Shown: positions 7,876 through 16,348 of the stretch, piece by piece
How positions within the stretch are numbered: position 1 is the first letter of the stretch
Layout: every line of letters starts with the position of its first letter
Source of the DNA: Sphingopyxis witflariensis
Lineage (GTDB): Bacteria; Pseudomonadota; Alphaproteobacteria; Sphingomonadales; Sphingomonadaceae
Direction of reading: 5' to 3'
DNA: 64,000 nt
NCBI RefSeq assembly: GCF_002205635.1
Contig: NZ_NISJ01000001.1
Coordinates: 372,001-436,000 of the forward strand
Notes under the pieces: model-generated
The model's input: only the letters and a program-made list of their open reading frames with translations
Told to the model about the DNA's origin: nothing
Databases searched by the model: none
Translations under genes and position numbers: made by a program

Positions 7876-8760
7876 ATGACGGATAGCCCGACCTATCGCC
7901 AGATCGGCGTCATCGGCGCCGGCCGGGTCGCCCGCGCCCTTGCTCTCGCGCTTGCGCCCCATTCGGCGGCGTCGCCGCTGCTCTGGGCGCGGTCCGCGGG
8001 CAGCGCGCGCACTGCGGTCGATCAAATCGGCAGCGCCGTCGCCTCGGATCGGATCGAGGCGCTGGTCCGGGCCAGCGACCTTATCGCCATCGCCGTATCC
8101 GATGACGCGATCGCCCCTGTCGTTGCCGAAATCGCCGCATTTGCGCCGACCGGCTCCGCCCCGTTCATCTTTCATGTCAGCGGCCGGAGCGGCGCAGAAA
8201 TCCTCGATCCGCTGCACGCAGCCGGCGCCGCGACGGCGGCAATCCATCCCGTCATGACCTTTACCGGCGACCCGCAAAATGAAGTCGCGCGCATGATTGG
8301 CGCGCGCTTTGCTATCACCGGGTCGAGTGCGGATGCGACCGCGCAGGCCAGGCAGGTCGTGCGCCTGCTGGGCGGCGTCGCGGTCGAAATCCGCGAGGAA
8401 CACCGTCCGCTCTATCATGCCGCGCTGTGCCACGCCGCGAACCATCTCGTCACGCTGATCAGCGGGGCTGCGCACGCTCTCACGCGCGCGGGCGTCGACG
8501 ATCCTCATGCGCTTGTCGCTCCGCTGGTCCGCGCGGCGCTCGAGAACAGCCTGGAGCATGGCTTTGGTGCGCTATCCGGCCCGTTGCTGCGCGGCGACGG
8601 CGAAACCATCGGCAACCATCTGGACGCACTCAAGCGCGATTGTCCCGAACTCTTGCCCGCCTATCGCGCTATGGCGCGCGCGACGCTCGACCAACTCGAG
8701 CGCAGCGGCGCCCCTGCCCCGTCATCGTCACTTCGGACCGCGTTGTCGTCGAAGGACTGA
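7876..8760 (+). CDS. Rossmann-like NAD(P)-binding and DUF2520 domain protein
   Basis: A 294-residue protein with an N-terminal dinucleotide-binding fold: IGVIGAGRVARALALAL, residues 9-25, gives the GxGxxA pattern. A C-terminal helical domain of DUF2520 type follows, with HPVMTFTG, the conserved YHAALCHAANHLVTL, and GPLLRGDGETIGNHLDAL. The layout resembles ketopantoate/ProC-like reductases, but the reaction of this family is not established to my knowledge. It stands alone between the TetR gene and a MaoC-like gene, so context does not reveal its substrate. Confidence 0.88.
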   Translation: MTDSPTYRQIGVIGAGRVARALALALAPHSAASPLLWARSAGSARTAVDQIGSAVASDRIEALVRASDLIAIAVSDDAIAPVVAEIAAFAPTGSAPFIFHVSGRSGAEILDPLHAAGAATAAIHPVMTFTGDPQNEVARMIGARFAITGSSADATAQARQVVRLLGGVAVEIREEHRPLYHAALCHAANHLVTLISGAAHALTRAGVDDPHALVAPLVRAALENSLEHGFGALSGPLLRGDGETIGNHLDALKRDCPELLPAYRAMARATLDQLERSGAPAPSSSLRTALSSKD

Positions 8761-8879
8761 GCCTCCCCGAAACGCGCCCTGCCGGATTGCCTGCGCTGCA
8801 ATGCGTCCCTAGATCGGCGCGATCACGCGGCCGCTCACGACAAAAGGGCCGGTCCAAAACCAAATGACAGGAACTCAAT

Positions 8880-9338
8880 ATGCAAAATCGCTCGCTCTAT
8901 CTGGAGGATCTCCACGTCGGCGACGTCTGGACCGGTGGCCCGATTTTCGTGAGCGAAGATGCGATCATCAAATTCGCGGCGGAATTTGACCCGCAGCCCA
9001 TGCATCTCGATCCCATCTCCTCCGCTGAAGGGCGCTTTGGCGGGATCATCGCGAGCGGTTGGCATGTCGCCTCGCTCGTGATGCGCGATTTCGTCGAAAA
9101 GCAGCCGTTCGGTGCGACCCCGTTGCTCGGGCTGCGGGTCGATGCGCTGCAATGGCTGACCGCCGTGCGCCCCGGCGACACGCTGAGCATCCACCGCGAA
9201 ATCATCGCGGTGACCCGGTCGCGATCAAAGCCCGATCGCGGGACGATCGAAATGAAGATGACCGTCACCAACCAGCGCGGCGAAGTCGCGATGAGCTTCC
9301 TCAACCTGATCCAGATGCCGGCCGCCGCGCCAGCATAA
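8880..9338 (+). CDS. MaoC-family (R)-specific enoyl-CoA hydratase-like protein
   Basis: A 152-residue single hot-dog-fold protein. The motif FDPQPMHLDP (about residues 36-45) carries the Asp and His pair that adds water to enoyl-CoA in MaoC/PhaJ enzymes, and GIIASGWHVASL follows as expected. ATG at 8880 is preceded by AGGA at 7 bases. The actual acyl-CoA substrate is unknown. It is transcribed in the same direction as its upstream neighbour, with 119 bp between them. Confidence 0.88.
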   Translation: MQNRSLYLEDLHVGDVWTGGPIFVSEDAIIKFAAEFDPQPMHLDPISSAEGRFGGIIASGWHVASLVMRDFVEKQPFGATPLLGLRVDALQWLTAVRPGDTLSIHREIIAVTRSRSKPDRGTIEMKMTVTNQRGEVAMSFLNLIQMPAAAPA

Positions 9339-9390
9339 ACTGTCGTCTTCGGGGTGGACGAATCAGCGCCTCCATCGCTACCGACGCGCG

Positions 9391-9597
9391 ATGAGTATCA
9401 CTGCCACGATCATGAACACGACCACCGGTCAGCCCATCCAGAAATTGAGCTTCGAGCGCATGCCGAAGCCCTGGGTGACCTTCCATCTCGAGAGCGGCGA
9501 ACAAGTTTCCGCCGAGCGCATCGACATCGGCAAACCCGCACCGGGCAAGTTTGCTACGCCGGTCTATATCTGGGTGACGCCTAAGTCGAACGGCTGA
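9391..9597 (+). CDS. Small hypothetical protein, 68 residues
   Basis: ORF from ATG 9391 (or ATG 9412) with no recognisable family. The composition looks protein-like rather than random (FERMPKPWVTFHLESGEQVSAERIDIGKPAPGKF), with a likely beta-rich core and a positively charged end. It lies in the 295 bp between the MaoC gene and the convergent SMR gene, where nothing else is coding. No good ribosome site is visible, so it may be non-coding. Confidence 0.45.
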   Translation: MSITATIMNTTTGQPIQKLSFERMPKPWVTFHLESGEQVSAERIDIGKPAPGKFATPVYIWVTPKSNG

Positions 9598-9633
9598 TGG
9601 CGGGCTGCGGCTTCTTGAACGAGACCGCAGCGA

Positions 9634-9963
9634 TCAATGCACCATAGCCTTTGAAAACAGGTTCATTACCGCAACACCGGCAACGATGAGCCCAATGCCC
9701 GCGATCGCCGGCGCGTCGAGCTTCTGGCCTTGGAACAGCCAGGCGACCGCAACGATCAACACGACCCCGACCCCCGACCAGATCGCATAGGCGATCCCGG
9801 TCGGGATGGTCCGAAGCGTCAGCGACAGGAAATAAAAGGCGATACCATAGCCGGCGACGGTCACGACCGACGGCCACAGCTTCGTGAAACCTTCGGACCA
9901 TTTGAGACACGAGGTCGCAACAACCTCGGCGAGGATCGCCAGCGCGAGATAGGCATAGTTCAT
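9634..9963 (-). CDS. SMR-family multidrug efflux transporter, EmrE-like
   Basis: A 109-residue inner-membrane protein with four transmembrane helices, the standard length of a small multidrug resistance transporter. It tracks EmrE closely: the proton/drug-binding Glu13 in [17 protein letters not shown], then [11 protein letters not shown], and the signature [18 protein letters not shown]. EmrE-type proteins act as dimers and exchange protons for cationic aromatic compounds. Because the pore Glu and the WSG motif are kept, drug/proton antiport is more likely than the guanidinium export of SugE/Gdx relatives. Confidence 0.93.
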   Translation of the reverse strand: MNYAYLALAILAEVVATSCLKWSEGFTKLWPSVVTVAGYGIAFYFLSLTLRTIPTGIAYAIWSGVGVVLIVAVAWLFQGQKLDAPAIAGIGLIVAGVAVMNLFSKAMVH

Positions 9964-10034
9964 CCACGGAGCCTGCCACCGGTTGGACCATGCCGCAACA
10001 TCCGCCGGTCCGGCTGCCTGATTTTACAAGATTT

Positions 10035-10064
10035 TTGCGTTGCCCGCGCGCTGGGTGGTATAGC
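10035..10064 (+). promoter_or_regulatory. Candidate sigma-70-type promoter of galE
   Basis: TTGCGT (10035-10040) and TATAGC (10059-10064) are separated by 18 bases and lie about 31 bases before the galE start, in an otherwise GC-rich region. The assignment rests on pattern only. Confidence 0.35.
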
Positions 10065-10095
10065 CGCACCGATACACCTCAAACGGGCGGAAAAG

Positions 10096-11115
10096 ATGAA
10101 AATCCTACTGACAGGCGGCGCTGGATATATCGGCAGCCACACGGCCGTGGCGCTGGCCGCACTGGGCCACGAGCTCGTCTGCTTCGACAATCTGTCGAAC
10201 AGCTCGGCCGATGTGATCGAACGGGTGGAAAGCATCAGCGGCGCGTCTTTCCCGCTGGTCGTCGGCGACATCCGCGACGGTGACGGGCTTCGACAGGCCA
10301 TGACCGATCATGGCGTCGAAGCGGTCGTCCATTTCGCCGGGCTGAAGGCGGTCGGTGAATCGGTCGCCGATCCGGTCCGCTATTATGACAATAATGTCGT
10401 CGGGACGCTGGCGCTGGTCGGGGCGATGGCCGACTGTGCGGTCAAGACACTGGTCTTCTCGTCAAGCGCGACTGTCTATGGGCAGCCGCAATATCTGCCG
10501 CTCGACGAAAACCATCCGACCTCGGCGACCAATCCCTACGGCCGGACGAAGCTGATGATCGAAGAGATGCTCGCCGACATCGCCGCCGCCGACCCGGCAT
10601 GGCGCATCGGCATCCTGCGCTATTTCAACCCCGTCGGTGCGCATGACAGCGGGATGATTGGCGAGGATCCAAACGGCATTCCCAATAACCTGATGCCTTA
10701 TATCAGCCGCGTCGCAGGTGGGCGCCTGCCCGAACTGTCGGTGTTCGGCGCCGATTATGACACGCCCGACGGCACCGGGGTTCGCGACTATGTCCACATC
10801 CTCGATCTCGCGGCAGGCCATGCCGCCGCGCTGGGTGCCCTTGCGAAACTCGATCGGCCGCTGTCGATCTGGAACCTGGGAACCGGGCAAGGCTATTCAG
10901 TGCTCGACATGGTTGCCGCCTTCGAGCGGGTGAACGCGGTCAAAGTCCCCTATCGGCTTTCCCCCCGCCGCGCCGGGGACGTCGCAAGCTGCTTTGCCAG
11001 TCCCGACAAGGCCAAGGCCGAGCTGGCGTGGGAGGCGAGCCGCGGGCTCGACGCCATGTGCGCCTCCAGCTGGACCTTCGAACGGGCGCGCGCCATGCGC
11101 AACACCAAGGCATAG
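10096..11115 (+). CDS. galE: UDP-glucose 4-epimerase
   Basis: A 339-residue extended SDR enzyme that interconverts UDP-glucose and UDP-galactose in the cytoplasm. The start is ATG 10096 (MKILLTGGAGYIGSHTAV); the frame stays open upstream to 9730, but that part overlaps the convergent SMR gene. Signatures: GGAGYIGS cofactor loop, HFAGLKAVGES, catalytic SSSATVYG, the YGRTK catalytic Tyr/Lys pair, and RYFNPVGAH. It probably supplies UDP-sugars for surface polysaccharide, although it lies about 15 kb from the main locus. Downstream is the convergent GDT1-family gene. Confidence 0.96.
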   Translation: MKILLTGGAGYIGSHTAVALAALGHELVCFDNLSNSSADVIERVESISGASFPLVVGDIRDGDGLRQAMTDHGVEAVVHFAGLKAVGESVADPVRYYDNNVVGTLALVGAMADCAVKTLVFSSSATVYGQPQYLPLDENHPTSATNPYGRTKLMIEEMLADIAAADPAWRIGILRYFNPVGAHDSGMIGEDPNGIPNNLMPYISRVAGGRLPELSVFGADYDTPDGTGVRDYVHILDLAAGHAAALGALAKLDRPLSIWNLGTGQGYSVLDMVAAFERVNAVKVPYRLSPRRAGDVASCFASPDKAKAELAWEASRGLDAMCASSWTFERARAMRNTKA

Positions 11116-11137
11116 CCCCGCGCCCGCTCGAAGGAGC

Positions 11138-11710
11138 TTAGCCGAACCAGCCGGCGGTCTGCGCCAACACCCACAGGCCAATCACCAGGAACAGCGTCGC
11201 CGCGACCATGCGAACCTTGGCGAGATCAACGCGCTTCAGCAGTTCATGACCCAGGAAGATAGCCGGAACATTGGCGATCATCATGCCCAGCGTCGTCCCC
11301 GTCGTGACCGCAATGACGTTGTGATATTGGGCGCCGAGCGCGATCGTCGCGATCTGCGTCTTGTCGCCCATTTCGACGAGGAAGAAGGCAACTAGCGTCG
11401 TCAGAAAGGCGCCGAACCGCGGCTTGGGCGCATCATCATCGTCGAATTTGTCGGGGACAAGCGTCCACGCCGCCATCGCGATGAACGAGGCGCCAATCGC
11501 ATAGCGAAAGATCGGGCTGTCGAGGAAAGCCGCAGCCTGCGCGCCGAGCAGCGCCGCTAGCGCATGGTTGGCAAGCGTCGCGAACAATATGCCCAATATG
11601 ATCGGCACCGGCCGGTTGAACCGCGTCGCGAGCAGAATCGCGAGCAATTGCGTCTTGTCGCCGATTTCGGCGAGGGCGACGACCGCGGTCGAGGTGAAAA
11701 TGGCTTCCAT
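11138..11710 (-). CDS. GDT1/TMEM165 (UPF0016) family Mn2+/Ca2+ transporter
   Basis: A 190-residue membrane protein with six helices in two inverted halves. Each half has the family motif ExGDKT: AEIGDKTQLLAILL near the N-terminus and VEMGDKTQIATIAL in the second half, separated by an acidic loop (DDDDAPKPR). Bacterial members export manganese. The start ATG 11710 has GGAG seven bases upstream; an upstream ATG at 11716 is too close to it. The yybP-ykoY riboswitch before it directly supports manganese-induced expression. It lies downstream of the tamA-tamB-lipoprotein genes on the same strand. Confidence 0.93.
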   Translation of the reverse strand: MEAIFTSTAVVALAEIGDKTQLLAILLATRFNRPVPIILGILFATLANHALAALLGAQAAAFLDSPIFRYAIGASFIAMAAWTLVPDKFDDDDAPKPRFGAFLTTLVAFFLVEMGDKTQIATIALGAQYHNVIAVTTGTTLGMMIANVPAIFLGHELLKRVDLAKVRMVAATLFLVIGLWVLAQTAGWFG

Positions 11711-11723
11711 GAACATACTCCGG

Positions 11724-11772
11724 GGCCGGGCGGCGGCGAATTCCAACGGTCATCGCTACCCGCCGCCCGGCC
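11724..11772 (-). promoter_or_regulatory. 13-bp inverted repeat: riboswitch expression platform
   Basis: Bases 11724-11736 and 11760-11772 are perfect inverted repeats (GGCCGGGCGGCGG on the plus strand) with a 23-base loop. On the transcript the hairpin falls between the riboswitch aptamer and the GGAG ribosome site of the transporter, ending 1-2 bases before it. No U-run follows, so it is more likely to affect ribosome access or Rho-dependent termination than to be an intrinsic terminator. Confidence 0.6.
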
Positions 11773-11779
11773 TGGACGA

Positions 11780-11900
11780 AAGGTGCGATGCCATTGGTCT
11801 CGCCCAAGCGGTTTCCCGCTTCCACCGCACCACGGCCTCTCGACCGAGTATGTTGACACGATGGCCCGTCGCGAACGACGGCTGGCTACTCCCCAGATGA
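11780..11900 (-). ncRNA. yybP-ykoY manganese riboswitch
   Basis: Read on the minus strand, the leader contains the conserved blocks of the yybP-ykoY class in order: GGGGAGTAGC (11894-11885), a short hairpin with perfect CCGUCG/CGACGG stem and UUCG loop, GTCAACATACTCGG, then GAGACCAATGGC (about 11801-11790). This class senses Mn2+ and commonly precedes UPF0016 transporters, exactly as here. The 5' edge overlaps the preceding lipoprotein gene: that gene's TAG stop is part of the GGGGAGTAG block. Boundaries are approximate. Confidence 0.9.
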
Positions 11901-12122
11901 CGGGGCGGCGTTAGACGGCTTGGCTGGCGGTGGCAAGTCTTCCGGTGCCGCGGCAGCCCCGTTCACCTCGCCAACCTCGGATTTGGCGATATCGGTGTCC
12001 ATCGCCTTCGCCCGCGCCTCAATCTCTTTTGCAGTCTTGTCGTATCGTTCGTCGAAATCGGGTTCTTTCTCGCACGCGGAGAGGAGCAAAAGCGGAACGA
12101 GCAGCAGACCCAAGCGGCGCAT
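11886..12122 (-). CDS. Small putative lipoprotein
   Basis: A 78-residue protein starting at ATG 12122 (MRRLGLLLVPLLLLSACEKEPDFDERY), overlapping the tamB stop by one base (TGATG). The lipobox LLSAC predicts lipidation at Cys and membrane anchoring. The rest is a charged, probably coiled-coil segment (TAKEIEARAKAMDTDIAKS) and a Pro/Ala-rich tail. No family recognised. Coupling to tamA-tamB hints at a role in outer-membrane assembly, but this is context only. Its stop codon lies within the downstream riboswitch. Confidence 0.8.
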   Translation of the reverse strand: MRRLGLLLVPLLLLSACEKEPDFDERYDKTAKEIEARAKAMDTDIAKSEVGEVNGAAAAPEDLPPPAKPSNAAPSSGE

Positions 12123-15100
12123 CAATAATCCTTGCGATAGCGGACGCTGACGTTCGTCTGCCCCGATCCGCCCGCCTGGCTGAGTATCGACAGCGCGCGC
12201 GTCAGGCTGATTTCCAGCTGCGTCGCGGTATAGCCCTTCCCGTCGGTGATGATCTCCAGATAAATATCCTTGGAGATATACTGCCCCGCCGCGATCGCCG
12301 TGCCGCGCCCCTCGGTGTCGTCGGCGCCTAGTATGCGCAGGCGATCGATCCCCGCCGCCGATTGCAGCGCGCCAAGCGGGCTCAACCCGCCGCTTCCGCG
12401 CAGCGCGTTGAGAGACGCGGCGAGCTGCACCGCCTGGATCGGCGACAGCTCAGTGATCGAATCGCCGAACAGGATGCGCGAGACGATCTCGTCCTGCGGT
12501 AGCCCCGGAACGCTCGAGAAGGTAATCTGCGGGTTCTGCGCGCGGCCAGAGACATTGACGTTCACCGTCACAGTCTCGATCGTGTCCGACGCAAGCAGCC
12601 GGATCGCCGGATCATAGGCATCGCCGGTCGGGAAGTTGATCCGCCCTTCCTCCAGATTGAACGACCGGCCGGCAAAGCCCAGCGTCCCGCGCACCAGTTC
12701 GATGTCGCCGGTGACGCGCGGCGCCTCGGTCGTGCCCTGTAGATTAATATCAGCCTGCCATTCGGATTCCAGACCCATGCCCGAGACATAGATTTCATCC
12801 TTGGCGCGCAGGCGAATATCGAGCCGGATGAGGTCGAACAGACTGCCGCCGACCGCAGCAAGGCCGTCGCCGCTGACACGCGTCCGGCCTGTGGCCGCCT
12901 TGCGCCGGATTCCGGTCAGCGCGGGCACCGTCGCGGCAGTTGCGCGTACGATGCGATAGCGCGTTTCGGGAAGCTGGAGGTCACCGGACAATAGCGCCGC
13001 CTGTCCCGCGACCTTTTCCAGTGTCAGATTGCCCGTCGCGCGCGCCGCGATATTCTCGCTGCGCGCCAGCCGGGCATTGTCGAGGGTCGCAGCGATGTTC
13101 ATCGGATAGCCCTGATCGGCCGCAAGGCTGATATAGCCCTTCGCCTTGACGCTTCCCTCGCCCGCGGTCGCGGTCAACTCGTCAATCTCGAGCCGGCTAC
13201 CATCGAAGCGGCCGTTGATCGCCATCTTGGTCAGCCGCGTGCCATAGGCCTGATTGTCATAGGTCATGTCCTTGCCGCGCACGACCCCTTGCAGGCACGG
13301 GTTGGACAGGCGGCAGCTGAAATCGGCGGCAACGGCAATCGGCCCCGCCACATGCTGACCTGCGGGACCAAAGAAGGAATAGAGCGTGTCGGCAGGGCCA
13401 TTATAACGAATACCGCCACCGAGCGGCGCCGCCTGAAGCCGCGTCGTCCAGTCCCCGGCGCCGGCGTCGAGCGGGCGCAGCGACGCCTGCATCCGGCCGA
13501 TCACGGTGCCGCGCCGCCGCATCACTGCGCGCGCCTCACCGCCGTCGCTCAGCAGCTTGCCGACGAAATTGACGTCGACCGGCTGGCTCACCGATGCCGC
13601 GGTGGTGCGTGTAAAATCGGTGACGGTCAGCCGCGCATCGGCGCGCGGAAAGGCCTCGCTGCTCGTCTGTTCGAAATCGAGGCTGCCCGTCGCGCGCCCG
13701 CCCAGTCCCATGTCGGGATATATCGCGTTGAGGATTGCCATGTTGACGCGCTCGAGCCGACTCTGCAGCATGACCCCGCCATCGCCATACCGCCCTGCGA
13801 TCCGCGCATTGCTGCCGCGCCCCAGATTGACCGCAGTCGGCAAAAGCTCATAGCCGTCCTTGCCGGGAATGATCCGTGCCGGCGAGGTTGTGCGGAAATT
13901 GATCCCGGTCGCGCGCCCCTGCACCGAAGCGCGCCACAATTCGGGCTTGAGATCGGCGTTCAACGCGACGCGGAAGGGGACGCCGCTCGTTCCTTCGACC
14001 AGCGCCTGCGCTTTGCCGCTGCCATCGCGATAGTCGATCTTGACCCGTCCGACCGCAATGTCGAAGTTGCGGATACGGGTGTCGGCAATCTGGATGTCGG
14101 CGACCACATGCGGCGTATCGTAAAGCGTGACATCGGCGTCGACGACCGCCGCGCCCAGTGCGAGCTGTGCGGCGCCGGGCAGCACGACATTATTGGCGCG
14201 GATATTGATCGCCGCCGCCTGATATTGACCTGCGGCGCTCAACCGCACGAGGCCGCCCAGCCCCTGTCCCGATGCATTGAGTTGGCCGACGAACGGCCCT
14301 GCGTCGCTGCGCACAAGCCGTCCGTTGAAACCGATCCCCGACAGGTCGCCGCGTTCGATATCGATCGTCATAGGGCCGGAGGCCATGAGTAGCACGACAT
14401 CGGCCGACAGCGGGCCATAGTCGGTCTCGCCGGTCGCGGCGAGACGATAGCCATTCTTCGCGCCAGTGATCCGTGCGACCAGATTGGCGAGCCCGATGCC
14501 CAGCCCCGGACGCGCCGCGGTCACCGTCGCGCGCGGATCGGTGATCGTGCCCGCAAGCTCGACACCCACCGGGCCATATTCGGTCGAGTTGGCGCGCGCG
14601 CTCAGTTGCACCCGACCATCGGGGTTATAGCTGCCCTGCCCGCTGGTAACGCGCAGCAAAGGTGCCGTCATCCGAAGATTGCTAAAGCGAATGATGCCGT
14701 CGGTGCCATATCGCACATCGCTCGACGCCACAGCATTGCCGCCCAGAAAATCGCGCACGCCCGAATTGAACAATTTGGTCGAACGCGCGCGCACCCTGCC
14801 CGCGATCGCAAAGCCGCCGCGCGGCGCCGTTTCCAGCTTCACATCGGTGTTGATGTCGAAAATGCCCACGCTTTCGATGCGATAATCGTTGATCCGCCCG
14901 TCGATCGCGCCGGTATAGAAGCCGCGATTCATGTCGGCGATCAATATGGCCTTGGCATCGATGCGCGGCGAGCGCAGCCGCATATTGTCGCTGAGGATGC
15001 GGCCATTTGCATAGGCAAGTTCACCGTCGAGCCGCACCGCGGTCAACGTCCCGCCCGCGACCGTATCGAGCCCGCGAATCCGCGCCACGCGGCCTGCGAC

Positions 15101-16348
15101 CGGAATGAGGATCTTGTCGGGATCGACGCGCGCGTTGCCCGCGAGGCTGATCGCCTCGACGACAATATCGTTGACCGCGAGCATATTGGCATCGGCGGTA
15201 TATTGAACCGTCGGGAGTGCGAAAGCGCCATCGAGCCGCGCGGTCGCGCGCACGCCGTTGGCGCGGACTGCCGGTGCGACGGCCGACGGGCGGAGCAGAT
15301 TGAAGGCGAGCCGGAGGTCCTCGTAACGGCTGGCGCCCAGATCGACCCCGCCGCTGATCCCGAGCTGAAACGCATCGGACGAAACCCGTCCGTCGAGGGC
15401 GGCTTTGCGCTCATCAAGCTTCGCAGTGAGATCGACATCGGTCTGCGGGCCAAGCAGTCCAGCAGTCGGGCCGGTGAAGAAGCGCGAAACCTGCGTCGTC
15501 CCCTTGGCCGCGAAAGTCCCGTCGCGGCCGGTCAGTGCGAGACGCGCCAGCGGGCCCGCGCCCAGATCGGCGACCAGATTGCCGTTCCAGACCTTCCAGT
15601 CGCCGCGCCCCTCAAGCTTGGCCACCAGCGGTTCCTTGAACCCGCCCATCGCGGCGAGTACCCCGCCCTGCGGCGCATTAAGGTCAAGCGTCACGTTGAA
15701 GCGATTGGCTTCGGGTACCGCATCGAGCAACAAGGCGAGCTTGTCGCCCTTTGCTTTCGCGCCGATGGTTTCAGCGTTGGCGGTCACCTGCGCGCGGCGG
15801 TCGGCGATCGCGATCTTGCCATTGAGGCGCGCTTCCTGGCGTTCGCCGGCGACAGCGGGTTCGAAAATCAGGCGATCAACGCGCACCATGCGAACGTCGA
15901 TGTCGATATCTGGCAGCAGCGGCTCACCGTTGTCGGGCACCACTTTGAATTCGGGTATCCGCTGCATAGTCACCGTCTGCGCGGTCGCCGAGCGAACATC
16001 GATATGGTTCGACAAATAGGCGAAGGGACGCCAGTCGACGCGAACCTCGGGCGAGGCGACGAACACACCCTTGGTATCGGAGAGGGTCAGATTTCGGACG
16101 ACCATTGCCCCGAAAAGCGACCCGTCGAGCCGGCCGATGCCGATCTTCATCCCGTTTTCGAATTCATATTTTTCGATCTGGGTAACGACGAACCGGCGCC
16201 CCGCGTCGCTGTTCAACCCGACGAGGAACAGCGCGACAAGCAGGACGAGGCCGAGCAGCGCAATGCCGATCCCGCGCAGAATTCGCCATGGCCACGAACG
16301 CCCTGGCGCTTTCGCTTCCTCGGCGACCAAAGGCGCGTCCTCGGCCAT
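12122..16348 (-). CDS. tamB: Translocation and assembly module protein TamB
   Basis: A 1408-residue inner-membrane-anchored protein spanning the periplasm. An N-terminal transmembrane helix (GIALLGLVLLVALFLVGL, about residues 28-45) is followed by a very long beta-rich region and a C-terminal DUF490/TamB domain (GLESEWQADINLQGTTEAP, FNLEEGRINFPTGDAYDPAI, DEIVSRILFGDSITELSP). TamB works with TamA in assembling outer-membrane proteins, and related AsmA-like proteins move phospholipids. The start overlaps the tamA stop by one base, so the pair is coupled. Confidence 0.95.
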   Translation of the reverse strand: MAEDAPLVAEEAKAPGRSWPWRILRGIGIALLGLVLLVALFLVGLNSDAGRRFVVTQIEKYEFENGMKIGIGRLDGSLFGAMVVRNLTLSDTKGVFVASPEVRVDWRPFAYLSNHIDVRSATAQTVTMQRIPEFKVVPDNGEPLLPDIDIDVRMVRVDRLIFEPAVAGERQEARLNGKIAIADRRAQVTANAETIGAKAKGDKLALLLDAVPEANRFNVTLDLNAPQGGVLAAMGGFKEPLVAKLEGRGDWKVWNGNLVADLGAGPLARLALTGRDGTFAAKGTTQVSRFFTGPTAGLLGPQTDVDLTAKLDERKAALDGRVSSDAFQLGISGGVDLGASRYEDLRLAFNLLRPSAVAPAVRANGVRATARLDGAFALPTVQYTADANMLAVNDIVVEAISLAGNARVDPDKILIPVAGRVARIRGLDTVAGGTLTAVRLDGELAYANGRILSDNMRLRSPRIDAKAILIADMNRGFYTGAIDGRINDYRIESVGIFDINTDVKLETAPRGGFAIAGRVRARSTKLFNSGVRDFLGGNAVASSDVRYGTDGIIRFSNLRMTAPLLRVTSGQGSYNPDGRVQLSARANSTEYGPVGVELAGTITDPRATVTAARPGLGIGLANLVARITGAKNGYRLAATGETDYGPLSADVVLLMASGPMTIDIERGDLSGIGFNGRLVRSDAGPFVGQLNASGQGLGGLVRLSAAGQYQAAAINIRANNVVLPGAAQLALGAAVVDADVTLYDTPHVVADIQIADTRIRNFDIAVGRVKIDYRDGSGKAQALVEGTSGVPFRVALNADLKPELWRASVQGRATGINFRTTSPARIIPGKDGYELLPTAVNLGRGSNARIAGRYGDGGVMLQSRLERVNMAILNAIYPDMGLGGRATGSLDFEQTSSEAFPRADARLTVTDFTRTTAASVSQPVDVNFVGKLLSDGGEARAVMRRRGTVIGRMQASLRPLDAGAGDWTTRLQAAPLGGGIRYNGPADTLYSFFGPAGQHVAGPIAVAADFSCRLSNPCLQGVVRGKDMTYDNQAYGTRLTKMAINGRFDGSRLEIDELTATAGEGSVKAKGYISLAADQGYPMNIAATLDNARLARSENIAARATGNLTLEKVAGQAALLSGDLQLPETRYRIVRATAATVPALTGIRRKAATGRTRVSGDGLAAVGGSLFDLIRLDIRLRAKDEIYVSGMGLESEWQADINLQGTTEAPRVTGDIELVRGTLGFAGRSFNLEEGRINFPTGDAYDPAIRLLASDTIETVTVNVNVSGRAQNPQITFSSVPGLPQDEIVSRILFGDSITELSPIQAVQLAASLNALRGSGGLSPLGALQSAAGIDRLRILGADDTEGRGTAIAAGQYISKDIYLEIITDGKGYTATQLEISLTRALSILSQAGGSGQTNVSVRYRKDY

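Noticed and set aside
9964-10095. Guanidine riboswitch before the SMR transporter
   Set aside because: A GC hairpin is present but none of the ACGR-loop or ykkC core motifs are seen, and the protein is EmrE-like rather than Gdx-like.
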